Source of the DNA: Vesta saturnalis | Taxonomy: Eukaryota; Arthropoda; Insecta; Coleoptera; Lampyridae | Assembly: GCA_036346205.1 (NCBI GenBank) | Contig: JARFJB010000667.1 | Location: forward strand, 1 to 64,000 | DNA length: 64,000 nt | Reading direction: 5' to 3' | In this document: positions 23,171 through 35,609 of the stretch, in pieces | How positions within the stretch are numbered: the stretch's first letter is position 1 | Layout of the letters: every line of letters begins with the position of its first letter | The notes under the pieces: generated by a model | Told to the model about the DNA's origin: nothing | Databases searched by the model: none | What the model saw: only the letters and a program-made list of their open reading frames with translations | Translations under genes and position numbers: made by a program

Positions 23171-24694
23171 ATTTAAAGATAAATGGTTTGTTTAACAGTT
23201 CAAACTTATCAAATAAACAATTTTCATTTAAATATTATTTTTCCTTGGAACCGATAAATGAAGGAACCGGAACAGGAATCAAAATTAATTTTGTTATAGA
23301 ACCAGAATCAAAATCAAAATTTTGAATTGTAATGTGTTTATAAATCAGAACCAGAACTGATATTCAAGTGTTCCAATCTGATCAATACGTGCTTTCAAAT
23401 ACAAATAATTGTTTTGTGAGTTTTAATATTTTCTTGACACGAAAACCAATGTAATGTAAAAATTGGCAGTTACAAATGACATTTCTGAAATAAATTTGAC
23501 AGATACCATCCGCAAAGACATCAAAGCAGTAGTAGTCTTTCATAACGTTGTATCTGATTAATACCACAGTCACTGTCGTTATTAATGTTTGATTTTAACT
23601 AAATCAATAATTATTACTATTTTCCTATTGTTAAATTCTAAATAAGCACATACACATATATACAAATAAATAAACTAAAAATGTACTAACAGCTAAAATC
23701 TGCAGTTTAAAATGTATACGGTTCGACTTACATTGAAATATGGCAAATACAAATATCATAAGTTTTGTAAAATACTAAGTCTTATTTACTTTGGACTTTT
23801 GAGAACGATGTTGGGGCTGTCTTAATGATAAGCTAAAATATTTACATTTTTAAAAAGCGTTACCCCAAATAGCACAAACATATGCCAGTAATATGCATAG
23901 AATATCAAAATTGAATATTCAGATATTTCATGTATCTGAATATATATGCAATCATAAGAATAGCATATTCATAGTAACAAACTATGTCACACAAAATATA
24001 TTCCTGCATATGGCATACAAATCACATGGGAATATTCCATGTATATCTTATGGATATTAGTGGTGATATGTATGGGATATATCAAAATACTCTTATATAT
24101 GTTCCATTAATATGCCAATATGTCAAAGAAGCCTTATCAATATTCCAAATTTAAACATTTAGATATTTGAGGTATATATTGAGAATATATATAAATAAGT
24201 ACGATTGTTTGTGGTTCAAATTACAATAATTTCACATAATTCTTTATTTTTTACTTACCTGCATGTCAACACTAATCACTTATTTGTGAAGGTATACAAT
24301 TTAAAAAAAAGTATCTTTAAAATTAAATGCCTGACAATAACATGTTAGTTTTGAAAGCCAGGTACATATAGGCAAAAAAAAAGAATTTTTAACTTTTAAG
24401 TGGAATTTGAATCAAGACAAAAGCATAAATATCACAGGTTCCATAACATAAATGACAATAACATAATAATAATATAATACAATATTGTAGATTATTATAT
24501 CTTTCATAACTCCAAGTCAGAAATAAAATACGGTAATCCAGTAATTATAGATATAATGATAGTAGATTAATGTACCTTAATTTTAATCACTATCTAAATA
24601 AGGATATAATCTAAGTAAAGTATGTATAAACTAGTAAAACTTCTCCAAATGCTTCATTTCTAAAAAAATTATTGAAAATTTATAGAAGTATTAA

Positions 24695-26068
24695 ACCCTT
24701 TATTTCTCTTTAAGCGTTCTGTAGCTTTCGATAACCAAACAGCAATTATTAACTCAATATCTTTGTCGGTAGAATTTTTGCTTAGGGACTACGTCTAACG
24801 GCACCTCAATGCAAAAATTGTAAGCAACTAAAAATAAAAGGAACAGCTTACCAAAACAACCTGATTCAGTCTTAATAAGCCAAATTTCTGTTTGCCTTTG
24901 ACCATACTAAATCCAACCACCACCTCATCTGCAATAAGTGCAGCAAGTATCCTAATAACATCTTTCAGGTTATTACCTCCAATGTTGGAAACACGCTTTA
25001 ACAATTAAACACAAGAGCTTTGTTAACATGTGAGATAAACAAGTGGTTTTGTTCTCAAATTTTAAAGAGTATCAATTGCACAATTAATTAATTAACTTTC
25101 CATACATTAAATTTATAGAACAAACCTATATTGCTATCTGACTCAATCAAATCAAATGGTTGTGAACTTTAAAAATATTATTTATAATTAATATCCTTAT
25201 GAGAACACTAATATTGTGTTGATAATTCATAATAACTTGTTTTCACAAAATTTTCAACTTACCAATTTTCAATACAATTGTCTGTTTGTAAAGTTCCTCT
25301 ACATTACTGAGTATCTTGTTGTTTTTAATTAGAATAAGATCCTTAAATACATCTGTAGGTGACTCTCCAACGAAATCACTAATTTGTATTTGACCAATGT
25401 GCATGGATAAAATCTGTTAAATCTCGCATCCTCACATTTAAAATGGCCAGTTCTCTTAAACATTGTTTTTGAAAATCTATAGAAAAGTAAGTAATTATAA
25501 TAAAATGCATATAGTTCATACCTTCTTGTGACTGCATCAATGTTGGCCTATTTGGCATTTAACTGAAACAAATAAAGGATATAGGTAGAGTTGAATCTAA
25601 TTCAATAAAAAATACAACCATCAGTTTGGCTATTGCCCTGAGCCTGGATTGAAGTAGATGCTAAGGAAGCTGTAGTTTCATTTCTTGTCTCTAAAAGCAC
25701 AAAACAAAACATACAAAAATGTAATGAAAAGCTAGTTGTAGAACCACATTCAAAACTGATGGTTTCTTTACAATCCTTTTTTTCTTACGATTTCTTCGAA
25801 GCAGATATGTCGCTAGTATAGTTTGCCTTACTAGCTTTTCTATTTGCTTCCTCAAAGCTCGTATATATTTTCGACGAGCCTTTTTCCACGTCTGTGCAAA
25901 TTTCCAATTGCTCATTGGAGTAGCTTTATTAATAATTGCATCTACAATTTCCTTTTTATTGTACATTGGCCATAACAAGTGTCACAGCCATTTTGAGTTT
26001 CTATCCATTTGTAGGGGACCACTTCTACATTTTCTTTAGAAAATTTTACTACAACCAGCCTGGCATGT
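24695..26068 (-). pseudogene. DUF4806 protein (copy A), gapped
   Basis: Same gene as 42895-44309, which is the better copy. Here the first exon reads VVKFSKENVEVVPYKWIETQ near 26060-26000, but base losses break the Trp-Pro-x-Tyr segment and the linker. Downstream DUF4806 blocks at 25430-25290 and 25010-24700 are damaged likewise. Confidence 0.7.
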
Positions 26069-26249
26069 TCGGTATAGATATTAATTAAAATATAATTAAA
26101 AATAATAATCATATCTCTTAAAGAATAACTGAAAAATAATATGTACAAAATTATGCTTAAGTAAGAACAATTATACTACTAATATTAATCATTATCCACA
26201 TACATGTCAATTTAACAGAATGTTAACGGAACACTACAAACCATCTGAA

Positions 26250-28201
26250 AATGGCAATCGGATATACTTTTTGACAACATCTTTTATAGAAAAGGTTTGA
26301 TTAAGATTATTCAACTGTTTAACAAAATGTATAGGTACCTAACAATGAAGATTTACGAGGACGTAAATAGAAATCGAGACAAACAAATATTTTCTTCCTA
26401 CAAGAACACGTTCATTATCCACAACAGCAAAACAAATTACAATTACAATGCTGCCATCAATCAAACCACAACAATTGTTTTTTTTAAGTATTTAATATGT
26501 ATTTCAAACACTGCTTGTTTGTACTCAAATGCATTAAAATTATTAAGGACACACTGCTCCAATTGAAAATCTTATGCACATTGCTTCCACTAGCAATATT
26601 TGTAGTATACAAAGCCCCTTCCGAAATACGTTTTACAATTTGTTCTAACGGTTTACACCTTTTCTAATCAGATATTTAAGTTCATGAAGAAAGTTTTCAC
26701 TTGAAAAGTTACTGAAGGTGTCCAGTAAACCTTCTTACATCATCAACAATATAGCAAATTATGCATGTTGTGTGTTAAATAATAATCACCATAAATGTCT
26801 TTAGTTTTTCTCACATAATACCAACAATTCATGAGCATAGTCATACAATTTAAAAAAGAGGACAAACTAAAATTGTAATTGCAACATGAGTGTCAAAATA
26901 TTTCATTTTTTTTGACAGAGATATTAATTTAGTAATTATTGAGCCAGTGTACAATAGAAACATCCTGAATTCAGTTGCTTTCCATCTCTTACTCTCTACG
27001 AAACTACGTGGCCTACGAACAAACTCACTTGAATATATGGTCCAAAATCATTTGATAATTTTGTTGTTAATTGAATATCAGAAAATGGTAACTTAGGTGG
27101 ACGACCGAATGTCCAAGTGTTTTGATAAACTTCTTTCAACCCCTAAACACACAAGATGCATATAGTCTAAGGATATCATCAATAAGATCTAAATTAGGTA
27201 TATCAGTTAGTATTGTATCACCAATATGATAGTTTTCATCAACTTTTTTTCTAAAATGTTCATTTGTTCGTTTTGTAAAATTCAAATTAGGAAACAAATT
27301 CTATCTAGGATGTATTCACCTTCTTGGGAACATTTTGTGCAAGATGAATATCCAGAATGACCCTTTACATTGAGTACGCTGGCCTTTGCAACAGCATCGA
27401 ATAATAAAATTTCAAATTAAATTTACATATCCTTCCTGAAACATTGATACCATTCTGAAGTAACACAACACATTCCTGCACAAAATCTTTCAAAAATAAT
27501 TCAAATCATTAGGTTTTGTTTCCGTGATACAATCCCACCAACACAATATTATTTGCCCAGTTAATATAAAGTATCAAACAGAGAATAGGGAAAATTGACT
27601 TGAACTTTTACTAATTGGCAAACCATCAATATTGACAGCTATATTTATACTACTGAGGGATAGTCATGAATCAACTTATTTATGGAATATTCAATTCCTA
27701 AATGGCAATATGTTCCTGGTGGAACTTGGTGTAAATTACACTGCGTTGTGTTCCCAGAAGAGACCTAGCGTCTTTCGGGATGTTGTATTTCTTTAGACCC
27801 TCCTTCTCATAATCAATAATAATTCGTTTAATGTTGTATGCGGTACTTTTTGTTTGACTGCCCAGATCTTGACTTTGTCTATAAAACTCAATATATCTAA
27901 ACATTTTGATGCTGAATTGTTATGATCTCGATCTAATTTAACATTATGCGGTTGTGGAACGAGTGCTTGACAAGATGTGTTACAATTCTCATTGAAATCA
28001 AGCAACTCTGTTAATGGCGATTCTGTAGCATTTTCCTGTACACCTTTAACCAACCTCGGTTACAACTAACAAAGATGGTTTTTAATGTCATCACTTCGAA
28101 TGTCTGTACAGGTACTTCCTGTTACATTTGCAAGCTCTTATCCACATAACTTTTACACGTCTATAAAAATTTCTTTTACTCTTGCCTTTATTGGAGTACA
28201 T
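26250..28201 (-). pseudogene. CACTA-like transposase (copy A), gapped
   Basis: Same gene as 44490-46502. The start ATG is at 28201. Many short gaps break it into pieces no longer than 86 codons (for example ENATESPLTELLDFNENC at about 28040). Copy B keeps 327 codons open over the same stretch. Confidence 0.8.
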
Positions 28202-28715
28202 ATCCTAACCTAACTATGGAACACTAATTAAAATTTCGAGAATCGCTCAGTATGGTACAGCTCTACCAAGCAAACAAAAACCCCGGAAAATATGTGAACT
28301 AAATTAAAAATTTATAGCGGTAAAACGTTCGTCCAATTACCATTAAGAAGTCTCCGACCGTACATTCCCAAACGCAAACAATTGACATTTGTCATATTTC
28401 GTGTTTCTTAGTATTTATTGTCCATTAGTGTTTATAAAAGTCTTTTTCAACGCTCTTTTACTGATTTGTGAGAGAAACGGTATGTTTGTGCACATGTATC
28501 TTTTAATATAAAGCTTTAAATACTAAAACGATTATACAGTTCATAACCTTAAAACAGTAAGCATGCTTTTTAAATATTGATTTACATCGATTTTTCAATA
28601 TTTTAGTACGATTTTGAAATACGTAGCTGCACTTAAATTAAATGAGCATGACAAGTTTTAAAATATCAAATCATGTTGATTTTCAATATTTCGAATTTTC
28701 CAGGTTTTATTCGTA

Positions 28716-29411
28716 ATGGCTAGTAAGTCGAAGAAGAGTGTTCATTTCGAAGCCGGAACATCATTAAAGCAGTTGTGGAATTTTCGATAAACAAAAGCTA
28801 ATGGTTTGTGGACATTCCTTTGGACAAGGCTACTGAGCTAGCTGCTGCGGCAACAGGAAAATTGATTAGTTTTATAAAAAATTAGGCAGGTACGTAGTTT
28901 GTAAACCTTAAACGTAATTTCTAAGTGACGTATTTCTTTGTATTAGAAATGAAGCTGCAACAGCTGAAAATTCAAGTAATGGAGTATCGACAACATACAC
29001 CATGCGAAAAGCTGAACTGTTGGAGTTAGTAAAGCAATAAACTTACTATGTTGATGAATTACTTAAAAAACATGGACACAGTGTACTTCGTTTGCCTCCT
29101 TATCATTGTGAACTCAATCCGATTGAATTTATATGGAGCTTAGTAATGCATAAGGTGGTAATGAATAACGTTTCTCAAAGTGGAAGTAATATTGAGAACT
29201 TAGTGTGAAGCTTTTGCAGAAATAAATGCATCTGACTGGGACAAGAAGGCATGTTAATCACATAGCCGAAGAAATGTGGCAACGTGATGAACTACTTGAC
29301 GAAACAATTGAAACTTTATCTTTTATGGTAAACACTGGATCGTCAGATGAAAGCAGTGAGGAAGAAGTTGATGAATTTGATAGCCCAAGAAAACCATTTT
29401 TAATTTTGTAG
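28716..29411 (+). pseudogene. DDE_3 transposase lacking its catalytic middle (copy A)
   Basis: Duplicate of 47023-47706. The N-terminal helix region (MASKSKKSVHF...) and the C-terminal LRLPPYHCELNPIEFIW block are present, with the middle deleted. The last 61 codons (29226-29411), with the acidic SSDESSEEEVDEF tail, stay open here. Confidence 0.75.
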
Positions 29412-30710
29412 TTACAAGTTATAAATCAATAATAATAAACGATATGTGCTTATTTTCCATAAAATCTTGGACATTATTTTAAATTTTAATTATGCATATG
29501 TGTTTTGTTTCTATTGTGAATAACATTACACTTGATTTATGTGAATGTTTTAAATGCTATTATATTATTTACACTTATGATGAAACTGTAGAAAGGTCAT
29601 TTCAAGTAAATATAAGTTAACCAGATAAAGAGGAAGAAAGTTCTGTAGAAGAATGATTGTAATTTATTAGTCACTTTATATTCAAATGTGATCAGAATGA
29701 TGTTTTTCAAGTATTTTACAAATGTTTACAAAACTAAAAATTGTGTAAATTATTTGTAGAAAATGTTATAATATCAAAACCATCTTATTTGTACTTAAAC
29801 AATAAATACTTAAATGTTTTGGTAATTAATTCAATAACATTTGATGTACCTAACATAAAATAAATAAATTTGTTCACAGAATTTTGAATAAGCAATCCCA
29901 TTTGATTTAAATTTAATTAATACTTTTGTATGGAATGTACCTGTTGAAAAACAGCTCCTCAGGTACGCCCTCTCAGGGTTTTTGTTTGTGGTTGAACTGT
30001 AATACGTATGTTTGTACACTTTATTGATGATAACGACTGTCACTTACCTACACTTGCACTAAAACACGCGAAAGGAACACACGAAATTAGGATGTTATTT
30101 AACTGATTAAAGATCTAAAATAAAGCAGTCAATTAAACCACAAAACACAGTGAATAAAACAAACACAAATATGGCGTCGACATAACGGTACGTATGACTG
30201 CAGTAGCGTAGATATTTATGGTAATACTGGGATATTCTACGGATGTCTTTCAAGATCTCCATTGGATATTTGAGACGATAATTTAGAATATTTCTTTATC
30301 AGTGGAATATTGAGGTATCTCAATAAGAAATCCTATGAATATTTTTCTTAAAATATTTGTCAGATATGCTTTAGAATTATATGTAAAGTTCATTCGTTTA
30401 ACTTATCCCGATGACGTCATGTATGCATTAAATCACGAAATGACCGTCGTCTGTAATTTAAAACAAAAATATGAGCACTGATACCAACTTTTTCACAGAA
30501 CAACTTTCCTTTATTTGCTTATACGTTGATTGAGGTTACGTACGTTCGCCGGTTGGTTTGTTTTTCGTTTATTCATTCCTTCTTGAGTTAATATTGTAAA
30601 AGATCGGTTCTTTTCAGAACCACATTACTTCCCAGTGTTCATTTAAGGTAAAGATTAATTCGTTTTACAGAAAGAGATAACATTTATGTTTTCATTTGTA
30701 GCACATCAAC
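29412..30710. other. Non-coding stretch (copy A): right edge of the CACTA-like element and 5' leader of the DDE_3 gene
   Basis: 29412-30215 has no coding signal. 30215-30385 holds ATATTCC-type subterminal repeats. 30400-30710 is the presumed promoter and 5' leader of the DDE_3 gene, with a TTTCATTTGTAG acceptor just before the ATG. Confidence 0.5.
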
Positions 30711-31983
30711 ATGCCTCGTAGGTCAATTACCGTAGACGAATTGATCCATAACTTAGTCGAATACTTTAATAAAGAAAAACAGAACAACGGGCCCTTATCA
30801 CCATTAACAGCAGTGCATGCAAGGGTTAGCGATGCTTTGAAAATTGACACGAAAACTATTTCTAATGCTTTACGACGACATCAAAATCAAGAAGAAAACA
30901 AGGAAAATGAACCTCAACGAAAAAGTCTAAAAACAAAAGACATGGATCAACGACAAAAAAGTGAAATCCGTACTACAATTTACAACATGTATATTAACCA
31001 TGAACATGTTACATTAGATACGCTCTTAAAAAAATTAAAGAAAGAGGTATCGTTGAGTGTAAAAGGACTAGCCTCTATCACGTTTTGTTGGACATTGGAT
31101 TTCATTTCAAGCAAACTAACAATAGAAAAGCTCTTTGCGAAAAAACTTCAATAGCATCGATGAGGTTAAAATTTTTGAGAAGTTACATCACTTATATGAA
31201 ACAAGATATCTACAAACAGTTCGTTTATCTCTACGAAACATGGATATTTGCAAAGGAAGCAACAAAGAATATGGCAAGATTCCAGTTCAAAATGCTTTAA
31301 GAATCTTGGTGGGAAGGCAAACGTTATATAGTTCTACATGCTGGAACAGAAGATGGCTTTGTGGAAGGAGCAGAACTTATATTCTCTACCACAAATAAAG
31401 CAACGATTATCACGATTGTATGAATTCGGAAAACTTTGTTAAATGGTTAACAAATCAACTTTTGCCAAACTTAACAAAGCCATCTATAATCATTATGGAT
31501 AACGCTCCGTACCATTCACAAATTGTCAATCGCCAACCAACTACAAATTGGAAAAAAGAAGAAATTACAGAATGGCTTAGGGGAAAAAAATTACTCATGA
31601 AAAAGAAGCATTTAAAACGGAATTACTACATATAGCAAAGCTACATAAGGAAGAGAAACAATATTTGGTCGATAATATTATTAGAGAACATGGACACGAA
31701 ATTTTACGCTTGCCACTGTCAATTTAGCCCAATAAAAATGGTATGGGGAATAAGCAAAACTTATTATGATAAACACATTGGAAGAGATGGTTATGGGGAT
31801 GATAATGTCAAACAGATGTGGAAAGAAGCTTAGAAACAGTTTCACCTTCAGTTTGGTTAAAACGATTAAACATGCAGAAGCTGAAATTCTAAAGTCTTGG
31901 GAACAAGAAAAGTTTATGATGTCGAAGTAAATCCAATTATTATAAATCCAAACGATAACACAGATACAGAAGATGAAGTGTAG
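30711..31983 (+). pseudogene. DDE_3 transposase, full-length architecture (copy A), broken
   Basis: Counterpart of 49045-50322. Copy A keeps the N-terminal 147 codons open (30711-31154), including PLSPLTAVHARVSDALKI and KTISNALRRH helix-turn-helix segments, and the ESWWEGKRYIV stretch near 31306-31335 that is damaged in copy B. It has lost the first catalytic Asp (YLYETW instead of YLDETW) and 8 bases in LRLPPYHC near 31710, plus bases in the C-terminal tail. The second catalytic block IIIMDNAPYHS is intact near 31490-31520. Confidence 0.85.
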
Positions 31984-33060
31984 TGAACATTTAATTTCTT
32001 GTTTTTAATTGAATTCTTAACACAAACAGTTTTCTCCAAAAACTTAATAGTAATCTATAATAATTATAATAATAACATATAATGTATGTTATTGTACACT
32101 AAAACATTATAATTTATAACAATAAATTATTTTCAACACAGTCATGCTTAAATGTGAATGAACAAATTTACGTTTTATTACATTATGGTGTATTTTTTTA
32201 TGTACTCAATAAGTAAGAAACACTTGGTTATAATGTATTTGACACGATACTTTGAATAACTTTAAAAAAGTGCTATAATTCAATTGCATTAAATACACCA
32301 ATAATTTTGAATTGCAGTATAATAATCTTCTACACAAACAAGTGTATAAACACCGATGATTGAAATTATCATTCCGTATTTTGCAATTCGAATATTTTCT
32401 CAAAGTATAATGATTAGTAGCATTCCTAAATATTCAATCTTTATGAATAAATCAAATAAATAACCATTAACTCACAAATTTGCAAATAGAATATATTGCA
32501 GAAGCTGAAATTCTAAAGTCTTGGGAACAAGAAAAAGTTTATGGTATCCAAGTCAATCCAATTATAGGTACATCCAAACGATAACACAGATACAGAAAAT
32601 GAAGTGTAGTGAACATTTAATTTCTTGTTTTTAATTGAATTCTTAACGCAAACAGTTTTCTCCAAAAACTTAATAATAATTATAATAATAACATATAATG
32701 TATATTATTGTACATTAACATTATAATTTATAACAATAAATTATTTTCAACACAGTCATGTTTAAATGTGAATGGACAAATTTACGTTTTATTACGTTAA
32801 TGGTTATATTGTGTTTGAAACGATACTTTGAATAAGTTTAAAAAAGTACTATAATTCAATTACATTAAATACACCAATAATTTTGAATTGCAGTATAATA
32901 ATCTTCTACACAAACAAGTGTATAAATAAACACCGATGACTGAAATTATCATTACATATCTTGCAATTCGAATGTTTTCTCAAAGTATAATGATTAGTAG
33001 CGTTCCTAAAAAATTCAATCTTTATGAATAAATCAAATAAATAACCATTAACTCACAAAT
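31874..33060 (+). repeat. Tandem duplication of the DDE_3 gene 3' end and 3' flank (copy A)
   Basis: 31874-32497 and 32498-33060 are head-to-tail copies of a ~600-bp unit starting GCAGAAGCTGAAATTCTAAA, with scattered substitutions. The same arrangement is in copy B, so it predates the 18-kb duplication. Confidence 0.85.
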
Positions 33061-33791
33061 GTATTGCCGTCAAAGATATATAATCGCCACTTTTATGTAG
33101 AAAAGTATTGGAACAATTACTTCCTTTCTTTGGAAGAGTTCATTGGTCTTAACCTACAAATACCTATTTACAACATTTGTGCAACATTTTAGAATATATA
33201 ATAACTTACCAAAATTCATCTGCTACTTAAGTTTTATTGAAAATAATATGCTTTTATGTGCGTACATCTACGATACGTAAATAAAACTTTTGTCTTTTAT
33301 TTGCAAACATTATGACATTTATATTTATGTGAAGTAGCTAAGTTAAAGTTGGTAATGTTGGTATCAAAACTGTTCGTATAAAGAAAACTTAATTTGTTGT
33401 TATCGTTATCCTTTACTACGTTTATGCCGATGCTTTGAACCCGATGGGTTGAAGCGGGTTGAAACCTTCGGGATAAACGGAATCTCAATCGGGTTGAAAT
33501 TTTCAACTCGACCCAAAAAAGAAATGGGTTGGACCTACTCGATCGGGTTGAAACGACGAGATAAACGCTTGATGTCGGCTTGATAGTGACTAACTTCATG
33601 TTTGTCACGATTTTAAACAGGAAATAAACATAACCCAACTAACAGTGATCCACAAGGCACGCTAATTTTCGTCTACTGTCGTGTGTTGTTCCCTACTCTG
33701 AATCAAAGGTTGTTCCATTGTCTTAAGGGTAAGTTTAATCGGTAAAATCAACTCGGAAATACGTACAGGGACTTACTCTTTTTATTTAAAG
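33061..33791. promoter_or_regulatory. Flank upstream of the Myb/SANT-like gene, with GGGTTGAAA cluster (copy A)
   Basis: No coding signal. 33430-33560 contains about five copies of (A/C)GGGTTGAA(A), one inverted, as in copy B at 51770-51890. It may be promoter sequence or the end of an unrecognised transposon. Confidence 0.4.
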
Positions 33792-33866
33792 ATGAGTGTT
33801 AAAAGGAATATTTGGAAAAGGGAAGAAACAGTATACTTTATCGAGTTAATGGAAAGAAAGTGTTCT
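33792..33866 (+). pseudogene. Myb/SANT-like gene, exon 1 start, cut by the duplication junction (copy A)
   Basis: Identical in its first 20 codons to 52125-53142 (MSVKRNIWKREETVYFIELM), then joined within about 75 bases to BEL/Pao gag sequence. It is therefore a truncated duplicate and cannot encode the domain. Confidence 0.9.
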
Positions 33867-33870
33867 ACTA
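33865..33870. other. Junction of the 18-kb tandem duplication
   Basis: CTACTA here is shared by the copy B sequence GGGGCTACTAAATGG (52202-52216) and partly by the copy A left edge CACTAACTAATTC (15841), giving 4-5 bases of microhomology at the head-to-tail join. Confidence 0.8.
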
Positions 33871-34025
33871 ACTAATTCAAAATAAAGATTTTGAAAACTT
33901 TCACGTTCCTCAAATTGTTTCTCTGCGTTATCATCTAAAAATTCAATCTCTAATTGCACATCATTAAAAGAATCATAAATCGGTAGAATTTTATCTAACC
34001 GTTGTTGCAAATTGTTTATTTCCAT
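33867..34025 (-). pseudogene. BEL/Pao-like gag start (copy B), cut at the junction
   Basis: The first ~53 codons of the same gag as 15696-16000, starting at 34025 and truncated by the duplication junction. Confidence 0.75.
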
Positions 34026-34433
34026 TGTGGTAATTTCGTTAGTATTTAATGAAATTGAACTCTTTTGAAATAATGTTAATTGAGATTTATAAACACCACG
34101 TTTGTGTATTAACGCTTAAAATTTTCCGAATCCATTTTGAACACAATAACTTGATTTTAAGGAAATGATAAGAGTTAATACTTTCAAATGTAAAAGAAAA
34201 GGATTGACTTACAATGATAAACGTTGCAAAGCAGCTGTGATTGTGCACTTGCGTTACTTGCTTGAGCTCTTGGGTACTGCAATCGACCAGTAAACTTTAA
34301 CGGTGGTATAGGTATTCTTAACTTGAAGGTCCGTGCTTGTGATGACTGAACCACTGTGTTTCACTATTTGACTGCGTGATTATTAAAACCACCACTTTAT
34401 AATTGATTGTTTATTAATTTATAATAAACATTT

Positions 34434-34662
34434 GGCTCGAAGGACCATGTTTAATAATTGTTAACTCTTCTGGTATCCATAAAACCACGAAATAAATATA
34501 AACGTGTGTATTTAATACTCATTTATTGGATAACACGTCTGTATTATACGTCTGTATCATCTCTATGGTCTGTATGAACTCGATCGCTCCTTTCAACAAT
34601 ATTGCGGCGATTGCTTAAATACAAAAATAGCGCGAGATTTAAACATAAGAGAATTCTTAACA
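34434..34662 (-). repeat. tRNA-Tyr primer site (34434-34447) and candidate LTR (34448-34662), copy B
   Basis: Same arrangement as copy A: GGCTCGAAGGACCA on the + strand, then a ~215-base TGTTAAGAAT...TTATTAAACA LTR on the minus strand. Confidence 0.7.
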
Positions 34663-34924
34663 CAAAGTATACGAAAAAAGCAATTAGGTGAAGGAAAAAG
34701 GTAGATAAATGAGTGTTAAATTATTATAATACTTACATAGAATATATTTTAGGTTTATTATTCTTAGTGCTGCTAATAAGGATGGTTTTATTTACGAAAT
34801 GGTTTATTGAACAACTTGTTTCAACTAGGAATTGATTTGTTGCTTGTCTGACAAATGAAATAAACAAGACTAATACCTACTAAACATCAAATTTATTCCA
34901 ATAAATATATAATAAATACTTATC

Positions 34925-35217
34925 TTTTGGTGTTCTGATTTGTCAACTTCAAGACAGTTTAACAATATTTAATTTTTTAATGATCTAGTTATTTTTTACT
35001 AAAATTGTATTTTATAGTTGGCTTATACGTTTTCCAAACTGTTATATTAATAGCAGGCTCATGTTAATGTTCTAATTTTCAAATTTCAAAAAATTGTTTT
35101 CAACATCTTTAACAATTTTTAATATTACTACTGACGAAGATAACTGTAAGTGTTATCGAAACGTTTAGATTGTATAATTTAAAGTACACCATTAAAAAAT
35201 CCCAAAAAAGATAAGTA
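34925..35217 (+). mobile_element. Penelope-like element, 3' end (copy B)
   Basis: Duplicate of 16900-17194, ending CCCAAAAAAGATAAGTA at the pogo insertion site. 34663-34924 is AT-rich and unassigned. Confidence 0.7.
35131..35164 (+). ncRNA. Hammerhead-ribozyme-like motif (copy B)
   Basis: Same bases as at 17108-17141: CTGACGA core, GATAAC/GTTATC stem, GAAAC. Confidence 0.5.
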
Positions 35218-35226
35218 CCGTCAAAC

Positions 35227-35261
35227 GGGGTGACTTCGGACGGTGGAGGTGACTTCGGACA
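35227..35261 (+). promoter_or_regulatory. Left-end motif pair GGGGTGACTTCGGAC (pogo, copy B)
   Basis: Two direct copies at 35227-35241 (overlapping the terminal inverted repeat) and 35248-35261. They are candidate transposase-binding sites. Confidence 0.7.
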
Positions 35262-35593
35262 GTCATTCGTTCGCTACTCATTATGCGTATTTTACCGAAT
35301 GCATGCATTTAGCGCCAATATTGTAATGCAAGGTCATAGTAGCCAGTATTTATTAGATCATAGTGCGTGTAGGTCGCTCTGAAAGCGAAACTTCGCCGCG
35401 TGCTACGTTTTTAATAAAAATTGAATTTCGTGAATATAAATAAGTATTCTACACTGAACTACTTAACACCTGCGACATTTCTGAATATTTTGCTTATTAG
35501 TACAACTATTTAACAATCATTTGAGAACAAAATTAATTTTTTTCCTAGAATAATTTTTTTTATACAGGCCCGTAACAAAAAATTGTCTTTTAA

Positions 35594-35609
35594 GGGGTGA
35601 CTTCGGACA
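35594..35609 (+). promoter_or_regulatory. Third motif copy touching the transposase start codon
   Basis: GGGGTGACTTCGGACA ends one base before the ATG at 35610. Copy A has the same arrangement (17575-17590, ATG at 17591). If the transposase binds the motif it could repress or mark its own gene; this is inference. Confidence 0.65.

Larger units (their letters stand above)
23870..30385 (-). mobile_element. CACTA-like transposon (copy A), approximate limits
   Basis: Counterpart of about 42060-48720 in copy B. The limits are drawn where AT-rich, ATATTCC/GGATATT-laden sequence appears on both sides (23880-24190 and 30220-30370). It carries transposase and DUF4806 genes, plus a nested DDE_3 fragment at 28716-29411. 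Confidence 0.45.

Noticed and set aside
33297..33638. Minus-strand frame through the GGGTTGAAA cluster (also 51631-51849)
   Set aside because: It is Arg/Ser-rich because of the repeated motif; length differs between copies and no domain is visible.
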